Part shown: in pieces, positions 16,793 to 25,769 of the stretch
Numbering within the stretch: position 1 is the first letter of the stretch
Layout of the letters: each line of letters starts with the position of its first letter
DNA from: an uncultured Pelagibacteraceae bacterium
Lineage (GTDB): Bacteria; Pseudomonadota; Alphaproteobacteria; Pelagibacterales; Pelagibacteraceae
DNA: 58,524 bases
Reading direction: 5' to 3'
Assembly (NCBI GenBank): GCA_902523615.1
Contig: CABYZW010000005.1
Coordinates: 1 to 58,524 of the forward strand
Translations under genes and position numbers: made by a program
Notes under the pieces: model-generated
Databases searched by the model: none
Told to the model about the DNA's origin: nothing
The model's input: the letters and a program-made list of their open reading frames with translations, nothing else

Positions 16793-17360
16793 TCTCTTTA
16801 GTGTCTTCTGTTACAGCATATGGTTTAAATTCACCAGAAGTTGTTCCGACATTCCTTGCGGGTATTCCAATCATTACTGCGTTATCAGGAACGTTTTTGG
16901 TCACAACTGCGTTGGCACCCACTTTAGCGTTTTTTCCAATTATAACTGGACCTAATATTTGAGCGCCAGAACCAATAACAACATTATCCATTAACGTTGG
17001 ATGTCTTTTAATTTCTCTTTGGCTATCAGAGTTTATACTTGGCGCAATTCCCCCCAAAGTTACCATATGATAGATTGTAACATTATCACCAATTTCGGAT
17101 GTTTCTCCAATAACTACACCCATTCCATGATCAATAAATAAATTTTTCCCAATTTTGGCCTTGGGATGAATTTCTATACCCGTGAGGAATCGTGAAAATT
17201 GTGAAATAATTCTTGCAAACAAATCAAACTTAGCAACTGCGAAAAAATTAGCTATCTTGTGAAAAAAAATAGCCTTAACGCCTGGGTAAGTTAAAATTAA
17301 ACTTAACTTTGATTTTGCCGCAGGATCTCTGTCTATTATAGATTGTAAAAAGTCATTCAT
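16776..17360 (-). CDS. cysE: Serine O-acetyltransferase
   Basis: At 194 residues this is the short EpsC-like form of CysE, lacking much of the N-terminal helical domain of enterobacterial CysE. Hexapeptide left-handed helix repeats run from about residue 63 to 170, with the catalytic His in [12 protein letters not shown] and HMVTLGG. It acetylates serine with acetyl-CoA to give O-acetylserine for the adjacent CysK. The start lies in a 72-base divergent gap to the VOC gene. Confidence 0.9.
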   Translation of the reverse strand: MNDFLQSIIDRDPAAKSKLSLILTYPGVKAIFFHKIANFFAVAKFDLFARIISQFSRFLTGIEIHPKAKIGKNLFIDHGMGVVIGETSEIGDNVTIYHMVTLGGIAPSINSDSQREIKRHPTLMDNVVIGSGAQILGPVIIGKNAKVGANAVVTKNVPDNAVMIGIPARNVGTTSGEFKPYAVTEDTKENGNEK

Positions 17361-17432
17361 AAGTATTTGTCAGCTTGATAAAAATAATTAAAGCTTATAT
17401 AGTTGTTTTAAACAGTATTTAAAGGAGAAATT

Positions 17433-17843
17433 ATGTACAAAAACACTAATTGCTTTCATTTAGCGATCCCATGTGGAGATTTAGAAACAGCAAAAAAGTT
17501 TTATAGTGAAACTTTAGGTTGTCGACTTGATAATTCTGCTCAAGAATGGGCTGATGTTGATTTTTGGGGAAATGAACTTACACTTCATGCAAGTGATCAT
17601 AAATTAGATAGTGAAAGACATGATGTTGATATGGGAAATGTTTCTGTCCCACATTTTGGAGTACACCTATCAAGAAAAGATTTCGATACTTTAAAAAATA
17701 GATTGAAAGAAAAAGGAGCTAAATATTACGATGAGCCTTATCTAAGATTTAAAGGGACAAAATACGAGCAAGAAACTTTTTTTGTAAAAGACCCAAACGA
17801 AAATATTTTAGAGATTAAAACATTAACTGCCAATTCAGAATAA
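17433..17843 (+). CDS. VOC (glyoxalase/extradiol dioxygenase-like) protein
   Basis: This 136-residue single-domain vicinal-oxygen-chelate protein has CFHLAIPCGDLETAKKFYSETLGC at the N-terminus (metal-site His plus the typical D-x-x-x-x-K-x-F-Y helix), HFGVHLSRKDFDTLKNRLK in the second module, and FFVKDPNENILEIK with the last metal Glu. The substrate is unknown. A good AAAGGAG ribosome-binding site precedes the ATG. The next gene follows after 11 bases. Confidence 0.85.
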   Translation: MYKNTNCFHLAIPCGDLETAKKFYSETLGCRLDNSAQEWADVDFWGNELTLHASDHKLDSERHDVDMGNVSVPHFGVHLSRKDFDTLKNRLKEKGAKYYDEPYLRFKGTKYEQETFFVKDPNENILEIKTLTANSE

Positions 17844-17854
17844 TCTGATTATAA

Positions 17855-18469
17855 ATGGAATACCTGGTATTGGGTTTTTTTACCGGGCTAAGTTTAATTT
17901 TAGCAGTAGGTGCTCAAAATATTTTTGTAATCGAACAAGGTCTTAAAAAACAGTTTGTTTTCCTTGTCTGTTTAATTTGTTCTCTATCAGATTTATTATT
18001 AATATTCACAGGTATACTCCTATTCCATTTATTTGATCAATATTTTAATTTATATATTGAATTAATATTGAATGTTTTATTAATAATTTTTTTAATCTAT
18101 TTTATATACTCAAAGATCAAATCTTTAAAAATTAACGTGAATTTTAAAACTGAAGTAAAAGATGTAACAACTATTAGTATTTTATTTAAGACACTCGGTT
18201 TTACCTATCTTAATGTACATGTGTATTCTGATACAGTTTTCTTTTTAGGAAATTTTTCAAAAAATTTTTTATTGGAAGAAAAAATTTATTTTGGTTTTGG
18301 AGCATCAATCGCATCAATTATATTTTTCTTTTTGCTTGGATATTTATCAGTTTTTTTTTCTAGATATGCTTTAAGAAAAATAATATGGAAATATATAAAT
18401 ATATTTATAATTTGTTTTATGTCATTGCTAATAATCTATATAGCCAAAGAAACGTTATATTTTCTTTAA
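17855..18469 (+). CDS. LysE-family amino-acid exporter
   Basis: The 204-residue protein has about six hydrophobic helices and the LysE/RhtB N-terminal signature FFTGLSLILAVGAQNIFVIEQGLKK (G-A-Q-N with following basic loop), which identifies the LysE/ArgO subgroup. It would export basic or other amino acids when they accumulate. The rest of the sequence is highly diverged and rich in Phe and Ile. It is close behind the VOC gene and precedes alternative oxidase. Confidence 0.8.
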   Translation: MEYLVLGFFTGLSLILAVGAQNIFVIEQGLKKQFVFLVCLICSLSDLLLIFTGILLFHLFDQYFNLYIELILNVLLIIFLIYFIYSKIKSLKINVNFKTEVKDVTTISILFKTLGFTYLNVHVYSDTVFFLGNFSKNFLLEEKIYFGFGASIASIIFFFLLGYLSVFFSRYALRKIIWKYINIFIICFMSLLIIYIAKETLYFL

Positions 18470-18536
18470 TAAATCAATATTTTTTTAGACAAATATAGCG
18501 CATGTTAAATTTCAAATTTATTATTATTTTAAAAGT

Positions 18537-19226
18537 ATGAGTGATTTAGATACACATTTTAAACCAAAAAATTTTAGTGATAAGGTTGCTTTATCATTTA
18601 CTAAATTTTTACGTTTATTAGCAGATACCTTTTTTAAAAAAAGATATGGTCATAGAGCTGTAGTTCTTGAAACTGTTGCTGCAGTTCCGGGAATGGTAGC
18701 AGGAATGTTACTACACTTAAAATCACTTAGAAAAATTGAAGATGACAAAGGCTGGATTAAAACTCTTTTAGATGAAGCTGAAAATGAGCGAATGCATTTA
18801 ATGACTTTTATACATGTCGCAAAACCAACTGCCCTCGAAAGATTTATAATAATGATTGCACAATTTATATTTATTTTAACTTATGCAATTATATATTTAG
18901 TCTCTCAGAGAACTGCTCATAGAATTGTAGGTTACTTCGAGGAAGAAGCAGTAATTAGTTATACAGAATATTTAAATGAACTTGAAGCAGGAACTATACC
19001 AGATCAACCTGCTCCACTAATCGCTATAAATTATTGGAATTTACCACTTCATGCTACACTTAAAGATGTTGTAAGAGTAATAAGAGATGATGAAGCAGGT
19101 CATAGAGATGTAAATCACAAGTTTGCTGATTTAATAAATTTAAAAAAATCTAAACTAGCCTACAAAAAAAATAAAGCCAAAGAAAAAAACGCTGAAGAAA
19201 AAAGTGCTAAAGAAATTTTAGGTTAA
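18537..19226 (+). CDS. aox: Alternative oxidase (ubiquinol oxidase, non-electrogenic)
   Basis: This 229-residue membrane-bound di-iron oxidase passes electrons from ubiquinol directly to oxygen. All four helix motifs are visible: [10 protein letters not shown] (Glu45), NERMHLMTF (Glu84, His87), [12 protein letters not shown] (Glu136 region) and [12 protein letters not shown] (Glu186, His189). The last motif reads DEAGH where most homologues have DEAHH, which leaves the His ligand in place. It lacks the plant regulatory cysteine extension and has a Lys-rich C-terminus. It probably protects against over-reduction when cytochrome oxidase is limited. Confidence 0.93.
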   Translation: MSDLDTHFKPKNFSDKVALSFTKFLRLLADTFFKKRYGHRAVVLETVAAVPGMVAGMLLHLKSLRKIEDDKGWIKTLLDEAENERMHLMTFIHVAKPTALERFIIMIAQFIFILTYAIIYLVSQRTAHRIVGYFEEEAVISYTEYLNELEAGTIPDQPAPLIAINYWNLPLHATLKDVVRVIRDDEAGHRDVNHKFADLINLKKSKLAYKKNKAKEKNAEEKSAKEILG

Positions 19227-19237
19227 TTAGATTTTAA

Positions 19238-19699
19238 ATGATTTTTCGAAGGAAATTTTTAAAAACAATAAGCCTTTCATTTTTAACTTTTTTTTTATTT
19301 CCTTATAAATTTTTATATTCAGCAACAAAAAAAATCATAAATAAAAATCTTTCAAAAGAACAAAAAAATATTATGTTTAACGAAGGTACTGAAAGACCTT
19401 TTACAAGTGAATTACTTAAGGAAAATAGAGAAGGATTTTATCATTGTGCAAATTGTGGAGCTAAATTATTTGCTTCAAGCGCAAAATTTGATAGTGGCAC
19501 GGGATGGCCATCATTTTCAGAGGCATTACCAGGAGCTTTTAAAACAAAAATAGATTATTCCTTTGGAATGAGAAGAATGGAATATCATTGTGCAAATTGT
19601 GGTGCACACCATGGCCATGTTTTTTTAGATGGACCTACCGCTACTAAAAAAAGATTTTGTAATAATGGATTGTGTTTAATTTTTAAACCAGAAAATTAG
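19238..19699 (+). CDS. msrB: Exported (Tat-type) peptide methionine-R-sulfoxide reductase
   Basis: The enzyme (153 residues) repairs methionine-R-sulfoxide. It shows zinc CxxC pairs at Cys70/Cys73 and Cys118/Cys121, the GTGWPSF substrate motif and catalytic Cys141 in KKRFCNNGLCLIF, with an extra Cys146 that could be the resolving residue. The N-terminus FRRKFLKT followed by a hydrophobic stretch is a twin-arginine signal, so the protein is likely periplasmic. It begins 11 bases after alternative oxidase. Both genes concern oxidative stress. Its stop overlaps the convergent dehydrogenase stop. Confidence 0.9.
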   Translation: MIFRRKFLKTISLSFLTFFLFPYKFLYSATKKIINKNLSKEQKNIMFNEGTERPFTSELLKENREGFYHCANCGAKLFASSAKFDSGTGWPSFSEALPGAFKTKIDYSFGMRRMEYHCANCGAHHGHVFLDGPTATKKRFCNNGLCLIFKPEN

Positions 19700-20982
19700 T
19701 TTGAAAAACCATATTTTCTAAGTCTCACATCTCCTGTTCTTGCATGAGCTTCCATTCCTTCATATCTAGAAATCCTAGCTGCAGCTGCGCCAACCAACTT
19801 AGTAGACTGTTTAGTCATTCTTTGAAAACTTAATGTTTTAATAAATTTTCCAACAAATAATCCACCAGTGTATCTTCCAGCTCCTTTTGTTGGTAAAATA
19901 TGATTTGTCCCAGAACATTTATCGCCATATGCAACAGTTGTTTCCTCACCAACAAATAAAGATCCATAATTTGTCAATTTTTCATGAAACCATTTTAAAT
20001 TTTCAGTCTGCACTTCTAAATGTTCAGGAGCATATTCATCACTAATTTTAACCATCTCTTCATCGGTGTCACAAAGAATTACTTCTCCATAATCTCTCCA
20101 TGCTGCATCAGCACTTTTTTTTGGAACTTCTGGGAGTTCTGCAATTAATTCTGGAACTCTTTTCATCACTTTTTCAGCTAATTCTTTACTTGTTGTGTAA
20201 AGCCAACATGGTGAGTTATATCCATGTTCAGCTTGTCCAACTAAATCTACAGCAACAATTTCAGGATCAGCTTTAGCATCTGCTATAATTCCAATTTCAG
20301 TTGGTCCTGCAAATAAATCAATACCAACTTTTCCATACAAAATTCTTTTAGCCTCAGCTACAAATTGATTTCCTGGCCCTACAATTATATCTGCAGGGGG
20401 GTTTTTGAATAATCCATTTGTCATTGCTGCAATTGCAGGAACTCCTCCTAAATTTAAGATAACATCTGCGCCGCAAAGATCAGCTGTGTATACAATAGTA
20501 GGGTGAGCACCAACACCTTCTTTAGGAGGACTACATGCAATAATATTTTTTACTCCAGCAACTTTTGCTGTAGTTACACTCATTACAGCAGATGCAATAT
20601 GAGCGTATCTTCCACCTGGGATGTAGCAACCTGCTGTATTAACAGGCACTAATTTTTGACCTGCATACAAACCATCAGAAAGTTCTACCTCAAAATCTTG
20701 TCCATAATTTTTAAGTTGTGCTTCAGCAAATTTTCTAACTCTGTCAAATGAAAATTGAATATCATCTTTTGTTTTTTGATCTAGGTTCTTTTTAATTTCC
20801 TCAATTTTATCTTTTGATACTATGATGTCCCCGTCATACTTATCGAATTTTTTAGTTAAATCGATGCAGCCTTGTTCTTTCGTTGTTTCGATATTTTTTA
20901 ATAAATCTTGAACTATTCCAGTTGTCTTATTATCGTCAGTGGACGAAGTTTTTGGAGACTTTTTTAAATAAGTAATAGCCAT
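19696..20982 (-). CDS. HisD-superfamily dehydrogenase, sulfopropanediol dehydrogenase (HpsN)-like
   Basis: The 428-residue protein has the histidinol dehydrogenase fold (GGRYAHIASAVM, GPTEIG, QAEHG, YAPEHLEVQ, EAHARTGDVRLRKYG). It carries features of the HpsN-type paralogues rather than biosynthetic HisD: QAEHG instead of QAEHD, AWRDYGEVI, and TNYGSLFVGEETTVAYGDKCSGTNHILPT by segments near residues 340-370. HpsN oxidises 2,3-dihydroxypropane-1-sulfonate to sulfolactate using NAD. The minus-strand order tauABC, ComC-like, Pta-like, then this gene supports a sulfonate role. Assignment is by memory of motifs, not alignment. The alternative is a true or broad-range HisD. Confidence 0.7.
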   Translation of the reverse strand: MAITYLKKSPKTSSTDDNKTTGIVQDLLKNIETTKEQGCIDLTKKFDKYDGDIIVSKDKIEEIKKNLDQKTKDDIQFSFDRVRKFAEAQLKNYGQDFEVELSDGLYAGQKLVPVNTAGCYIPGGRYAHIASAVMSVTTAKVAGVKNIIACSPPKEGVGAHPTIVYTADLCGADVILNLGGVPAIAAMTNGLFKNPPADIIVGPGNQFVAEAKRILYGKVGIDLFAGPTEIGIIADAKADPEIVAVDLVGQAEHGYNSPCWLYTTSKELAEKVMKRVPELIAELPEVPKKSADAAWRDYGEVILCDTDEEMVKISDEYAPEHLEVQTENLKWFHEKLTNYGSLFVGEETTVAYGDKCSGTNHILPTKGAGRYTGGLFVGKFIKTLSFQRMTKQSTKLVGAAAARISRYEGMEAHARTGDVRLRKYGFSN

Positions 20983-21044
20983 TAATACATTTTTATAATT
21001 GATGAATTATTTAAGACAAATTTAATTTTATTGCAATCAAACAT

Positions 21045-21956
21045 TTAATCTAGTGCAACAACAGCTGCAGCTATTGATGCTAATCTTGCTGGTGGCTCAT
21101 CTGATCTACTTGTAATAACGACAGGAACCTTTCCACCTATAACAACTCCAGCTGCACAAGCTCCACAAAAATAAATTAACATTTTTACTAAAGCATTACC
21201 CGTTTCAACACTTGGGACCAATAAAACATCAGCCTCTCCTGCAACTTTATTCTTAATTCCTTTAATACTCGCTGATTTTTTTGAGATACTATTATCAAAA
21301 GCAAGAGGGCCAAATACATCAGCATTTAAAAGTTCTTCTTTAGCTAATTTGGTAATTTCAGCCGCCTCTTTTGAACTTGGGACACTATCAATTACTTCTT
21401 CAGTTGCTGATAATACTGCAATTTTCGGAATATCAATTCCAATTCTATTAGAAAAATTAATGACATTTCTTAAAATGTGCATTTTAGTTTTAATATTTGG
21501 CAAAACATTTAAGGCCCCGTCAGTAATTATTAGAGGCTTTTCATCTTTGTCTATTGTCATATGCCATATATGACTTAATCGAGTTTTTCCTAATAAACCA
21601 TATTCCCTCCTCAACACTTCTTTCATCAATATATCAGTGTGAATATGACCTTTTACAATAATTTTAATTTTATTCTCACTTGCTAGCTTAGTAGCGATTG
21701 CAGCTGTATTGTTTTCAACAGACTCATCTATAATTTCATAATCAGATATATCCCACTTCAAATCTTGGGCACACTTTAAAATTTCTTTTTTATCTCCAAT
21801 AAAGATTGGATCGATTAAATTTGAATTAACTGCATCTTGAACTGAAATCATCGATAAAGAGTTACCTGCATTGACTATTGCTGCTTTTACAATTTTTTTT
21901 TTGTGTGCAGCATTCAATAGATTATTAGGACAAACAATTTCTTTTTTAGAGAGCAT
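21045..21956 (-). CDS. pta: Short phosphate acetyl/butyryltransferase
   Basis: At 303 residues this is the catalytic-domain-only Pta/Ptb type: KAAIVNAGN near residue 25, KGHIHTDILMKEVLRREYGL near residues 102-121, and the C-terminal ADVLLVPSVETGNALVKMLIYFCGACAAGVVIGGKVPVV region (positions 240-280). Short Pta enzymes often accompany sulfoacetaldehyde acetyltransferase, turning its acetyl-phosphate into acetyl-CoA, and the sulfonate setting favours that. No N-terminal MaoC domain is attached. It overlaps the upstream ComC-like gene by 11 bases, so the two are coupled. Confidence 0.82.
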   Translation of the reverse strand: MLSKKEIVCPNNLLNAAHKKKIVKAAIVNAGNSLSMISVQDAVNSNLIDPIFIGDKKEILKCAQDLKWDISDYEIIDESVENNTAAIATKLASENKIKIIVKGHIHTDILMKEVLRREYGLLGKTRLSHIWHMTIDKDEKPLIITDGALNVLPNIKTKMHILRNVINFSNRIGIDIPKIAVLSATEEVIDSVPSSKEAAEITKLAKEELLNADVFGPLAFDNSISKKSASIKGIKNKVAGEADVLLVPSVETGNALVKMLIYFCGACAAGVVIGGKVPVVITSRSDEPPARLASIAAAVVALD

Positions 21957-22974
21957 AATTATTAAGAATTTCTAAATCTTTTTTTATTATTTTTGAAACT
22001 TTAATATCCTTTTTTGAATTTAATTTGAACCTATTAAATTTATTTTCACCAGGATACATAATTTTCTTTATATCTTTTATTTTAGGTAATCTTTTAATTG
22101 TCCTAATATTATCTTTAATTCGATTATTATAGTTTTTTACAAATAAATTTGTTTTAAATGTGATAAATAAATGTCCAATGTTTTGTGGACCTGAAAAATC
22201 ATCAAATGGATCTTTAACTCTACCAGCATGATTGCTACCTGTGAAGACACCACTTAAAATATCAACCATCCATGCTAATCCTGATCCTTTAAAACTACCA
22301 ATTGGTAACTGAACACCCTTTAAAGCTTTTTTAGCATCAGTAGTTGGATTACCAAACTTATCAAGAGCCACACCTTTTGGAATTTTTTTATTAGTTCTCG
22401 CTGCTAATCTAATTTTACCTCTATTTATCATTGAAATTGAAGTATCTAAAATAAAAGGAACTTTTAATCCAGTGGGTGTTCCAAAACAAATTGGGTTAGT
22501 TCCAAATAAACTTTTTGATGCTCCATAGGGAGAAACAGCAGGGGGTGCACCTGTATAAATCATTGAAATAAGATTTTTTTTAATTGCTTGTTCAGCGTAA
22601 TATCCTGATAGTCCATAGTGTCCACTTTTTTTCACAGCAACCATTCCAATACCAGTTTTTTTAGCGTTTCTAATTGATTTTTTTATAGCAATATCAGCAG
22701 CAACGAACCCTATGCTATCATCAGCATCTACAAGAGAAATAGATTGTGAAATTTTTTTTATTTTGATTTTAGGTTTTGGATTAATAATTTTTTTTGCAAT
22801 TCTTTCACAATACATTTTTAGTCTAGATAAACCATGACTATGAGCACCAACTAATTCAGCATTTATTAAAGCATCAGCAGAAATTATTGCATGAGTATTT
22901 TTTAAACCAAATTTTTTAAAAATCTTAACAATTTCTTTTTTTAAAATATTTTTTTTCAAATTAACCTTTTCCAC
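21946..22974 (-). CDS. LDH2/malate dehydrogenase-family oxidoreductase (ComC-like)
   Basis: This 342-residue protein belongs to the non-Rossmann Ldh2 family: SADALINAELVGAHSHGLSRLKMY at the N-terminus (residues 27-50), SGHYGLSGYYAE near residue 125, SPYGASKSLFGTNPICFG near residues 149-166 and KGSGLAWMVDILSGVFTGS near residues 229-247. Family members reduce or oxidise 2-hydroxy acids, including (R)-sulfolactate (ComC). With HpsN-like and Pta-like genes in one operon, sulfolactate oxidation to sulfopyruvate is a good hypothesis. Malate, ureidoglycolate or other 2-hydroxy acids are alternatives. It overlaps the transporter permease gene upstream by 14 bases. Confidence 0.78.
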   Translation of the reverse strand: MEKVNLKKNILKKEIVKIFKKFGLKNTHAIISADALINAELVGAHSHGLSRLKMYCERIAKKIINPKPKIKIKKISQSISLVDADDSIGFVAADIAIKKSIRNAKKTGIGMVAVKKSGHYGLSGYYAEQAIKKNLISMIYTGAPPAVSPYGASKSLFGTNPICFGTPTGLKVPFILDTSISMINRGKIRLAARTNKKIPKGVALDKFGNPTTDAKKALKGVQLPIGSFKGSGLAWMVDILSGVFTGSNHAGRVKDPFDDFSGPQNIGHLFITFKTNLFVKNYNNRIKDNIRTIKRLPKIKDIKKIMYPGENKFNRFKLNSKKDIKVSKIIKKDLEILNNYAL

Positions 22975-24886
22975 GCCATGGAATTGTTTTATCTATAATT
23001 TTTCTCAAAGTAATATCAAATAACAATCCAAGCATACCCATTATAAATATTGTTATCCAAATTACTTCATATTGAAAATATTTTTTTGCAACATTTTCAA
23101 CGAATCCAATACCAGTGGTTCCAGCTAAAAATTCAGCTGCAACTAATGTTCCCCAGCACATCCCAACTGCAACTCTTATTCCAGTTAATATTTCAGGTAA
23201 GGAGTTAGGAAAAATAACATATCTTAGTATTTGTTTTTTAGAAGCACCTAAAGAGTGCGCGGCATGAATTTTAGACAACTGTGTTCCTGATGCACCGGCT
23301 CTTGCTGAAATAATCATAATTGATAATGACACCATAAATAATAAGAAAACTTTGCCAGTATTATCAATTCCTAAAACAGAAATGATAAGAGGGGCCCAAG
23401 CTAATGGTGGAACAGGTCTGTATAGTTCAATTAATGGATCAAAAAAACCTTTTGCAAATCTGTTTAAACCCATAAATAAACCTAATGGAACACCTATAAT
23501 AATTCCAAAAACCAGTCCTAGGAAAACTCTTAAAAAAGAGTCCCAAATATGACCATATGGAACAGGTACTTTAAATAACTTAAAATCACCTGTTACAATT
23601 TTAAGAACTCCACCTTTGAAGTTTTGTTTAACTATTCCATCTTTAGTGTGCACAGGATATTCACCAGGTAAAATATCAGCAATCCAGTCTGGTAAAATAA
23701 AGCCAATCATTTTGCTTACATCAACAAATTGTATCCACAAAAGAGGAATATCTTTATAGCCAACACTTGGTTTTGACATTAATAAGAATTTATTTAGGGT
23801 ATCAGATGGTTTTGGCAACCATCTACCAGAACCTTGTTCAGAGCAACTTGGACCACTAGCAACTATTGTTCCAGCTGGGAATAAAAATATATCTATTAAT
23901 CTAAGCCCCCCTTGTGCATCTTTTTGTGCATTATCAAATTTGATTATCGCATTTTGCATTTTGTCTAAAGCATTTGGTGGATAAATACTTGCAAACTCAA
24001 TTCGTCTAGCAATCTTCATAATATTCTTAGCGTAATTTGATGCTATTTCCTGACTATCATTAAGATCTTTTCTATAGGATTTAATATCGTCTTTAAGTTG
24101 TTTAATATTATCTTTAAATTGTGGGTTATGATTTCTTAATTTAAAAAATTCGTCACTAATTAAGTTTAATTCTTGTGCTGCAGTATGAAATTTTAAACCT
24201 CGATCTGTTGCAGGTATCAAAGGCACCTCTAGAGTATTTTCAATAGATCCTGATCCTGCATCTACTTTAGTGATTCCCCAACCACCTTCTTCATTTACAG
24301 CTTTTAACCTATTGTTAAGTTCTTGCTCATTTTCGAATGGATAATCAGGTTTTTTAAAATTTTCAGTCAAAAGGTTAATTTTTCCTGTGATTTCGAGTAT
24401 TTTTTGTTTAGTCTCATTTTCAAGCAAATCTTCATTTGTAAGCAATGGAATAAGTTGCCCTGTCTTAGTTATAAAATTAATGAGCTGCGTTTTTTGTTGA
24501 TTATTCAATTCTTTAGAATTTTGAATTTCATTTTGGATAACCTTTAAGTTTTTATTTTCTTTTTTTATTTGTGAAGTACTTTTGAACTCCCTTTCCTCAA
24601 TCGGAAACTGATATTTTAATCCAAGTAAAGAGTCATTTACTTTCGCCACTTGACAGAGTTCATTTGCAGATTTTGGATAAAACCCTTTCGCAATATCCCA
24701 AGAATAATAAAGCCAAATCAAAAGGAGAAAACTACTCCCAACAATCACCCAGTGAGTCCCACCTAATGCTCTTTCAGGATTTCCAAAAACAGCATCGATT
24801 TTTTCAGTTTTGATTAAACGTCTCCCATAAAGAATGCAACCTACTACGGCAAAAAATATTGAAAAAGTTACTATTTGGGTTAACAT
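22961..24886 (-). CDS. tauC: TauC-type ABC permease with large N-terminal extension
   Basis: The 641-residue protein is more than twice the usual TauC/SsuC length. Residues 445-641 form the permease domain, with the EAA loop motif HSLGASKKQILRYVIFP that contacts the ATPase. Ahead of it are two helices (about 5-22 and 46-63) and roughly 340 charged residues with predicted coiled-coil segments. A further hydrophobic segment (LRLIDIFLFPAGTIVASG) lies before a WLP-containing periplasmic stretch. The extension is encoded in one frame with no internal stop. The gene abuts tauB directly. Confidence 0.85.
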   Translation of the reverse strand: MLTQIVTFSIFFAVVGCILYGRRLIKTEKIDAVFGNPERALGGTHWVIVGSSFLLLIWLYYSWDIAKGFYPKSANELCQVAKVNDSLLGLKYQFPIEEREFKSTSQIKKENKNLKVIQNEIQNSKELNNQQKTQLINFITKTGQLIPLLTNEDLLENETKQKILEITGKINLLTENFKKPDYPFENEQELNNRLKAVNEEGGWGITKVDAGSGSIENTLEVPLIPATDRGLKFHTAAQELNLISDEFFKLRNHNPQFKDNIKQLKDDIKSYRKDLNDSQEIASNYAKNIMKIARRIEFASIYPPNALDKMQNAIIKFDNAQKDAQGGLRLIDIFLFPAGTIVASGPSCSEQGSGRWLPKPSDTLNKFLLMSKPSVGYKDIPLLWIQFVDVSKMIGFILPDWIADILPGEYPVHTKDGIVKQNFKGGVLKIVTGDFKLFKVPVPYGHIWDSFLRVFLGLVFGIIIGVPLGLFMGLNRFAKGFFDPLIELYRPVPPLAWAPLIISVLGIDNTGKVFLLFMVSLSIMIISARAGASGTQLSKIHAAHSLGASKKQILRYVIFPNSLPEILTGIRVAVGMCWGTLVAAEFLAGTTGIGFVENVAKKYFQYEVIWITIFIMGMLGLLFDITLRKIIDKTIPWRGKG

Positions 24887-25684
24887 TTAATTTTCTTTCC
24901 CCATAATCTCTTCCTCCATATTCCAAATCATCTCTAAAATTTCGTCTCGTTTTACGGCAAAATCCTTATCTTTTTTAATTTCTCTCAAATCTTGTTTAAG
25001 ACCCATAGATGCAAATGGAAGTTTGTACTCTTTGTGTATTCTGCCTGGTCGAGGAGCCATAACATATAATCTTTCTCCAAGTAATAAAGCCTCTTCAACT
25101 GAGTGAGTAATTAATATAATAGTTTTACCAGTTTCTTTCCAAATTTTTAGAACTAAGGACTGCATTTTTTCTCTTGTTAATGCATCTAAAGCTCCAAGTG
25201 GCTCATCCATAAGGATTAAATCTGGATCATTAATTAAACATCTTGCAAGAGCAACTCTTTGCTGCATTCCACCAGATAATTGGTATGTTGGTGTGTTACC
25301 AAATCCCTTTAATCCAACAATTTCTAACCACTCCTCAACTTTTTTTTGAGTTTCATTTGGATCTTTTTTTTTCATTCTTAATCCAAAATTGACATTTTCA
25401 GCTACTGTTAGCCATTCAAACAGAGCACCTTGTTGAAAAACCATTCCTCTTTCAACTCCCGGACCATCAATTTCAATATTATTTAAAGTAATATTTCCTG
25501 ATGTTGGTCTAATAAAACCTGCAGTGATATTCAGTAAAGTCGTTTTACCACAACCTGATGGACCAAGAACTGTAAGAAGTTCTCCTTTTTTTAAAGTAAA
25601 ATTTAAATCTTTTAGTGCGTGAACTGTTTCTCCTTTTGGAGTTTTAAAAATCATATTTAGATTTTGAGAAACCAAATCACTCAT
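24887..25684 (-). CDS. tauB: TauB-type sulfonate/taurine ABC ATPase
   Basis: The protein (265 residues from the ATG at 25684, which encodes MSDLVSQ) is an ATP-binding subunit of the nitrate/sulfonate/taurine class. It has Walker A GPSGCGKTT, Q-loop MVFQQGALFEW, signature LSGGMQQRVALARCL, Walker B LILMDEPLGALD and the switch His in ILITHSVEEA. An upstream in-frame ATG at 25702 would add six residues outside the domain, so the inner start was chosen. It energises the permease encoded immediately downstream. Confidence 0.9.
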   Translation of the reverse strand: MSDLVSQNLNMIFKTPKGETVHALKDLNFTLKKGELLTVLGPSGCGKTTLLNITAGFIRPTSGNITLNNIEIDGPGVERGMVFQQGALFEWLTVAENVNFGLRMKKKDPNETQKKVEEWLEIVGLKGFGNTPTYQLSGGMQQRVALARCLINDPDLILMDEPLGALDALTREKMQSLVLKIWKETGKTIILITHSVEEALLLGERLYVMAPRPGRIHKEYKLPFASMGLKQDLREIKKDKDFAVKRDEILEMIWNMEEEIMGKEN

Positions 25685-25708
25685 TGAATACCTTATATAC
25701 AATTATTT

Positions 25709-25747
25709 AAAAAAATAGGCACCAATTTTAAATAATTGGCACCTATT
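25709..25747 (-). terminator. Terminator/attenuator between tauA and tauB
   Basis: The arms at 25714-25727 and 25734-25747 form a continuous 14-bp stem only on the minus strand, where the two central positions become G-U wobble pairs. On the plus strand they would be A-C mismatches. A six-base loop separates the arms and TTTTT follows on the minus strand. It lies 23 bases after the tauA stop. The strand bias shows that selection acted on the tau transcript. Confidence 0.8.
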
Positions 25748-25769
25748 AAGTTTTTCTTTCTCTATTTAA

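Noticed and set aside
19696..20982. Plain histidinol dehydrogenase of histidine biosynthesis
   Set aside because: QAEHG, AWRDYGEVI and the VAYGDKCSGTNHILPT segment, together with the sulfonate neighbours, point to the HpsN-type branch. The biosynthetic reading is kept only as an alternative.
20983..21044. Terminator hairpin ATAATT/AATTAT between pta and the HpsN-like gene
   Set aside because: Six A-T pairs only; expected by chance in this composition and no clear T-run on the transcribed strand.
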